From Pseudanabaena frigida (lineage in GTDB: Bacteria; Cyanobacteriota; Cyanobacteriia; Pseudanabaenales; Pseudanabaenaceae): DNA of 64,000 nt. Below, piece by piece: positions 60,238 through 64,000 of the stretch. Under the pieces are notes generated by a model. The model was not told the origin of the DNA, searched no databases, and saw only the letters and a program-made list of their open reading frames with translations. The stretch is from the NCBI GenBank assembly GCA_003242085.1, contig QBML01000013.1:1-64000 (forward strand). The letters run 5' to 3'. Made by a program: the position numbers and the translations under genes. The number at the start of each line of letters is the position of its first letter. Position 1 is the first letter of the stretch.

Positions 60238-60651
60238 ATGTCTGACTGGCTTCGCATTTTTTGGTTACCATCCAAACCAATTACAAAAGTCAAAGAATTA
60301 CCGCAAGATGCTGGTGTTTACTACATCACCGCTCTGTGGATTGTATTGTATGTTGGGAAAGCTAAAAATTTACGCAATCGTTGGAAAACAGCACATCATC
60401 GATATCAGCAATTCAAACTCTTACATCCATTTGGAAGGTTGCATTACAGGGTTTTATCCCTTAAGCAGCTAGATGCTTACGAAAAATTGGAAATTGCCAG
60501 ATTACGTCCAACTTGGAATCAAACTACTAGACCGAGCTTTTGGGATTTACTAGGTTTATTTTTAGCTGTGTGGGGACGTGTTATTGTCTATGTCTTGCTG
60601 CTATCACTAGCGATCGCTGCACTTATTTATTTGCTACTACAATCACCATAG
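60238..60651 (+). CDS. GIY-YIG domain protein with C-terminal membrane helix
   Basis: A 137-residue protein. The GIY-YIG nuclease core is visible: DAGVYYIT (GVYYI for GIY), LYVGKAKNLRNRWKTAHHR (YVG for YIG with the catalytic Arg), then the Glu-bearing AYEKLEIARLRPTWN. It ends in a strongly hydrophobic helix at about residues 105-134 (VWGRVIVYVLLLSLAIAALI), which would tether the nuclease domain to a membrane. Function unknown; membrane-bound GIY-YIG proteins are unusual. Confidence 0.82.
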   Translation: MSDWLRIFWLPSKPITKVKELPQDAGVYYITALWIVLYVGKAKNLRNRWKTAHHRYQQFKLLHPFGRLHYRVLSLKQLDAYEKLEIARLRPTWNQTTRPSFWDLLGLFLAVWGRVIVYVLLLSLAIAALIYLLLQSP

Positions 60652-60726
60652 TTAAAAAAATAAAAAAGCTCTCTTCCTATCCTAACATTGTATAAAAAAG
60701 TTGTTTTGGGTTTTCCTAAAGGGCTA

Positions 60727-61476
60727 ATGTTGCAAACACAGAAATCTCTGAAAAGCCGATTTAGGGCTATTTGGACGAGTATTCTACTCACCGCGCCGCC
60801 ACAATTTTCAACTCGTTTAGAATCATTAATTGAATCAGTTGTCGATGATTCGATTAGTAGTCTAGAACTGACAGATAAATTGGAGTTATCCATAGTTGCG
60901 ATCGCTATTGGAGCATATTGGCATCAAGACTTACAGGAAGTGCGATCGCGCGTATTAGCACTACAGTCTCGTAGTGCTGCCGACATTGAAGAATTAGTAT
61001 TGGCTTACGCGATCGCCTATGGGTGTCGTCAAGAATTTCAACCGCAATTATTTATTAATCAGGTTTGTCATGACTTTAGTAAGAGGAGAGCACTCAGTCG
61101 TGATTTAGAATCTCAAACTCGTTGTTTAGATCGATTGCAACTTGCTCAAAAATTAGTTGATGAAGGTGCGAGTACGATCGCTGCTCACCAGCTGGATCCT
61201 AAATTAGACGATCGATTGTCAGATGCGATCGCGAGCAGTTTGTACTATTTGCTAAGTACGCCTCACAGTTGGAGCTTAATTACCAACCGTGCCCAAAAGC
61301 ATAATCTGCGAATCGCCATCCAGTCAGGGGCAATGGCTGCTGCGTATCTAGGTGAAGTCGGCGAACCAATCAATTTAGACGCCAAAAATTATGAAATTGT
61401 AAAAACAGGAGCATTGCTAGGCGATAAACTATGGGCTATCTGGGCTGGAGTTTATGATAGTAATTGCAGCAGGTAA
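60727..61476 (+). CDS. ADP-ribosylglycohydrolase-like protein (tentative)
   Basis: A protein of about 249 residues, all-helical in appearance. AIAIGAYWHQDLQEVRSRVL, ADIEELVLAYAIAYGCRQ and MAAAYLGEVGEPINL resemble the helical core of ADP-ribosylglycohydrolase family proteins as found in cyanobacteria, but the typical metal-binding Asp clusters are not evident, so it may be a degenerate or merely similar protein. ATG at 60727 chosen; a TTG at 60688 would add 13 residues. Confidence 0.45.
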   Translation: MLQTQKSLKSRFRAIWTSILLTAPPQFSTRLESLIESVVDDSISSLELTDKLELSIVAIAIGAYWHQDLQEVRSRVLALQSRSAADIEELVLAYAIAYGCRQEFQPQLFINQVCHDFSKRRALSRDLESQTRCLDRLQLAQKLVDEGASTIAAHQLDPKLDDRLSDAIASSLYYLLSTPHSWSLITNRAQKHNLRIAIQSGAMAAAYLGEVGEPINLDAKNYEIVKTGALLGDKLWAIWAGVYDSNCSR

Positions 61477-61547
61477 ATGAGGTTTTCAGCCGCCTCTACA
61501 ACCTCTGGGTCTGCTAAATTAGATAATTAATCAAGGGAGATTGATAT

Positions 61548-61733
61548 ATGCCACAACTGATTGGAATTTTAGTACTAGCCGCCTATATATTCGGCGCTGT
61601 GAAATTTTTGATTGGATTCCGTCGTACGGATTTTGAGGGCAATCAAATCGGTCTGGCACTACTATGGCCAGTACTATTCGTAATGAACGGCAACTATCGC
61701 AAAAACTTCTTTAAAGCACTTAAAGGCTCCTAA
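61548..61733 (+). CDS. Small membrane protein coupled to the permease gene
   Basis: A 61-residue protein with two hydrophobic segments (PQLIGILVLAAYIFGAVKFL and IGLALLWPVLFVM) and a basic C-terminus. A GGGAG Shine-Dalgarno lies 9 nt upstream of the ATG. Its stop overlaps the dppC-like ATG (TAATG), so the two are co-translated. Not a recognised family; perhaps an accessory subunit of the transporter or simply a neighbour. Confidence 0.7.
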   Translation: MPQLIGILVLAAYIFGAVKFLIGFRRTDFEGNQIGLALLWPVLFVMNGNYRKNFFKALKGS

Positions 61734-62761
61734 TGACTTGGTGGAAAAGACTCAGAGCCAATCCTCTCGCTTGGATTGGAATTACAATATTGACAATTTT
61801 TTACGCGGCGGCTCTACTTGCTGACTTCGTCACACCTTACGGTGTCAACGAACAAATAAAAAATGGTGCTTTACTCCCGCCCACGCAAATATATTGGCAA
61901 GATCGGCAGGGGCAATTCATTGGTGCTCACGTTTATCCCACCTCCCAAGGCAAAGTCGATCTCGAAACAGGCGATCGCGCCCTCATAGTTGATTTCACAA
62001 AACCATCACAAATTCAGCTTTTTCACGGTGGACATTTGTTTAGAACCACCAGCCAAGGAAAGCTCAACCTGCTAGGAACTGATGAACAAGGGCGGGATCA
62101 GTTAACTCGACTACTACATGGCGGAAGAATTAGTTTACTCATAGGCTTTATTGGTACGACTATTTCCTATGTAATTGGTTGCATTGTAGGCGGTATTTCT
62201 GGCTATATTGGCGGTTGGCTTGATGTGATTTTGATGCGCTTTGTCGAAATCCTGATGTCAGTTCCCTCAATATACTTATTAGTAGCATTAGCTGCAATTT
62301 TGCCGCCACAAATCAGCAATACTCAACGATTCGCGTTAATCATTGCGATTATTTCTTTTGTATCATGGGCAGGACTAGCAAGAATTATCAGAGGGCAAGT
62401 ATTGTCCATCAAACAGCAAACTTTTATCCTAGCGGCTCGCGCATCGGGAGCAAGCCCGTTGCGGATTATTGTGAATCATGTATTACCCCAGACCATCACC
62501 TTCATTATTATTTCGGCAACCCTAGATATCCCCCGATTTATTGTTGTAGAAGCCGTCTTAAGCCTTGTTGGGCTCGGAATTCAGCCTCCAGATCCTTCAT
62601 GGGGTAATATGCTATCTTTGTCTACTAACGCATCTATTGTGATCCTTCAACCTTGGTTAGTGTGGGCTCCTGCGCTAGCAATTGTGTTGACGGTGCTATC
62701 ATTTAATCTCTTAGGTGATAGTTTGCGTGATGCCCTTGACCCAAAAAACATTAGGCAATAA
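61733..62761 (+). CDS. Peptide/nickel ABC transporter permease (DppC/OppC-like)
   Basis: A 342-residue inner-membrane permease. An N-terminal helix (IGITILTIFYAAALLADFVT) is followed by a periplasmic segment with the family string LLGTDEQGRDQLTRLLHGGR, then the binding-protein-dependent transport core with the EAA loop (FILAARASGASPLRIIVNHV) and GIQPPDPSWGNMLSLS. Cognate DppB, ATPase and binding protein are not adjacent here, as often in cyanobacteria where these genes are scattered. The periplasmic insert (about residues 40-100) is longer than in E. coli DppC. Confidence 0.92.
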   Translation: MTWWKRLRANPLAWIGITILTIFYAAALLADFVTPYGVNEQIKNGALLPPTQIYWQDRQGQFIGAHVYPTSQGKVDLETGDRALIVDFTKPSQIQLFHGGHLFRTTSQGKLNLLGTDEQGRDQLTRLLHGGRISLLIGFIGTTISYVIGCIVGGISGYIGGWLDVILMRFVEILMSVPSIYLLVALAAILPPQISNTQRFALIIAIISFVSWAGLARIIRGQVLSIKQQTFILAARASGASPLRIIVNHVLPQTITFIIISATLDIPRFIVVEAVLSLVGLGIQPPDPSWGNMLSLSTNASIVILQPWLVWAPALAIVLTVLSFNLLGDSLRDALDPKNIRQ

Positions 62762-63038
62762 GCTTTAGGCAGTTTGCCCTAGGAAGTTTAAGGTTTAAAA
62801 AAACGATGGGAAATAGTGGCTTTGGTGTCAGTTTTTTATGCAATAACTTTTAGAATGATTTCAGATGGTAGCAGCCGAAGAATCTCCAAAAAGTCTTAAA
62901 ATATGTCTCTAAAATGCTCATGCAATTAGGTAGTATGAGATGTGGATCTAGACTATTTTGTATTTTCTATGACGGGTTTTTGCTCTTTCGTCATGTCAAT
63001 CTGAAAGTTAGCATCAGCAAAATAGGAGTATATTTAGC

Positions 63039-64000
63039 GTGCAGTACTTAGCGGAACTTCAAAAAACTCAAGCAGCTTTTGGATTAGGTGGTAACTCGTC
63101 TGTCCGTCTACTAGCACGTAATACGGGTGAAAATGTTTGGCAGCCGATTACTAACGAACAAGTATTGCCAATTCAAGATTCGAGTATGGCAAAAGACTTT
63201 AAAGACGGTCAGTTGTTAATTGCTGAAGTAACGGGTAGCAACCAAGTCCAAAGCATTCAAGATGCCACCAAAAAAATCGTCAATCTTTTGCAAGCTTACT
63301 CGCGATCGCAGGATAAGTACAAATCTGCTGAAGAAGAAGTCGAGCAATGGAAGCAGTCTCTTAATTTTCAAAGCCAAGAGCTACATCGTCGCGAGCAAGA
63401 ATTAGAACAAAAAGAAGTAGAACTAGAGCACCTTGATGCAAGACGGCAGGAAATTGAGGAGTTAGAAGGAAAGTTTGCGAAGGAACGCGATGAAATTGAG
63501 CAGTTGCGCAAAAATATTGAATTAGAGCGCGGTCAATTTGAAGCTAAGGCAGCAGCCTTAACTTCAGAGCAAGCCGATCACCTTAAAACTCTGATCCAAC
63601 AGCTGTCGACAAGTTTTACGAATCCAGATGCCCTCAGAGATAGGATTTATAGCGCACTCGATCTAATTAATAAGCGTCAAGAAGTATTGACAAAATTTTG
63701 GCAAAATTTGGATGGACTCAAAAACGAAGCTGAAAAGCAAAAGGGAATCTTAAGCAAATCAACAGAAGAGCTTAACAATCGCAAAAATCAATGGCAGCAA
63801 ACTCAAACTGCTCTAGCAGATGCGCAGGCTGAGTTGAAAGCTCAACGTGGCATTCTGAAATTGCAAGAGAACAATATGGCAATGTCCAGAGTGCAACTTG
63901 AGGCACAGATCGATCTTTACGAGCAAACCTCTAATGCGATCGAGTCATTTGGTGGTCCAGGTAGCATGGAGGTGCTTAGTCCAGAAGAAGAAAGTCGTTT
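63039..64000 (+). CDS. hmpF: HmpF-like pilus motility protein, 5' part
   Basis: The gene runs off the window; 320 codons are visible without a stop. It begins at GTG with AGGAG 11 nt upstream. N-terminal QYLAELQKTQAAFGLGGNSS and VRLLARNTGENVWQPI match the conserved HmpF start, followed by very long coiled coils (LNFQSQELHRREQELEQKEV and onwards). HmpF is a cyanobacteria-specific coiled-coil protein that couples chemoreceptor or phototaxis input to polar type IV pili in motile filaments. The reading frame was translated by eye. Confidence 0.85.
   Translation, partial: MQYLAELQKTQAAFGLGGNSSVRLLARNTGENVWQPITNEQVLPIQDSSMAKDFKDGQLLIAEVTGSNQVQSIQDATKKIVNLLQAYSRSQDKYKSAEEEVEQWKQSLNFQSQELHRREQELEQKEVELEHLDARRQEIEELEGKFAKERDEIEQLRKNIELERGQFEAKAAALTSEQADHLKTLIQQLSTSFTNPDALRDRIYSALDLINKRQEVLTKFWQNLDGLKNEAEKQKGILSKSTEELNNRKNQWQQTQTALADAQAELKAQRGILKLQENNMAMSRVQLEAQIDLYEQTSNAIESFGGPGSMEVLSPEEESR

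Noticed and set aside
1-64000. Insertion sequence or prophage
   Set aside because: No transposase, integrase, or phage structural gene was found in any frame; only small palindromic repeats are present.

Overview
The window is chromosomal DNA of a cyanobacterium, most likely a filamentous, non-heterocystous Pseudanabaena-like strain (inference). The grounds are: the HIP1 octamer GCGATCGC is scattered through almost every gene; there is a photosystem II subunit (psbK), a flavodiiron protein with a fused flavin reductase, a cytochrome b6f haem-assembly factor, an hmpF-type pilus/motility gene at the right edge, and a type III glutamine synthetase (glnN). No rRNA, CRISPR array, prophage or transposase was seen. 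One tRNA, Gly(GCC), is present.

Layout. 0-9 kb: psbK (minus strand, opposite a spurious plus-strand ORF), a secreted protein, a MoaD/ThiS-type sulfur carrier, an Sfp-type phosphopantetheinyl transferase, larB, a LysR regulator, a TrpD2-like protein, a THUMP rRNA methyltransferase and a FAD-dependent oxidoreductase. 9-19 kb: glnN with an NtcA-like promoter, a Uma2 protein, an Hsp70-like ATPase, a tandem-duplicated BtuR/CobO-like protein, a Wzc-type tyrosine autokinase and a CCB-type assembly factor. 19-26 kb: lysA-cdaA-uppS (diaminopimelate, c-di-AMP, undecaprenyl diphosphate), an HPP protein, a Flv3-like protein and a phosphoribosyltransferase. 26-29 kb: a TPR-CHAT protein.

29-48 kb is a cobalamin locus. 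A minus-strand operon, hupE-cobW-cobG-cobH-cobI-cbiG/cobJ, lies behind a cobalamin riboswitch. Divergent cobL and convergent cobK follow, then cobN and cobB/cbiA. Between cobK and cobN sits a 5-kb accessory island (about 37.4-42.4 kb): an RHH-like/HNH pair, three MazF-type toxin-antitoxin modules and an OLD-like AAA-TOPRIM ATPase that contains no HIP1 site. Three of the cobalamin genes carry in-frame insertions of a C-rich/G-rich repeat.

48-64 kb: polysaccharide/lipid ABC exporters, pheS, a LysM-M23 envelope peptidase, a 1.2-kb gene-free AT-rich region, a GH57 branching enzyme, tldD, tRNA-Gly, a stand-alone flavin reductase similar to the Flv C-terminal domain, several small membrane proteins, a membrane-tethered GIY-YIG protein, a dppC-like permease and the 5' part of hmpF.

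About twenty short perfect hairpins, many with an AAAACCCA...TGGGTTTT frame and a GCTTCGC/GCTTTGC loop but different stems, sit in the intergenic gaps and often overlap stop codons. They are the most pervasive structure not explained by the genes.
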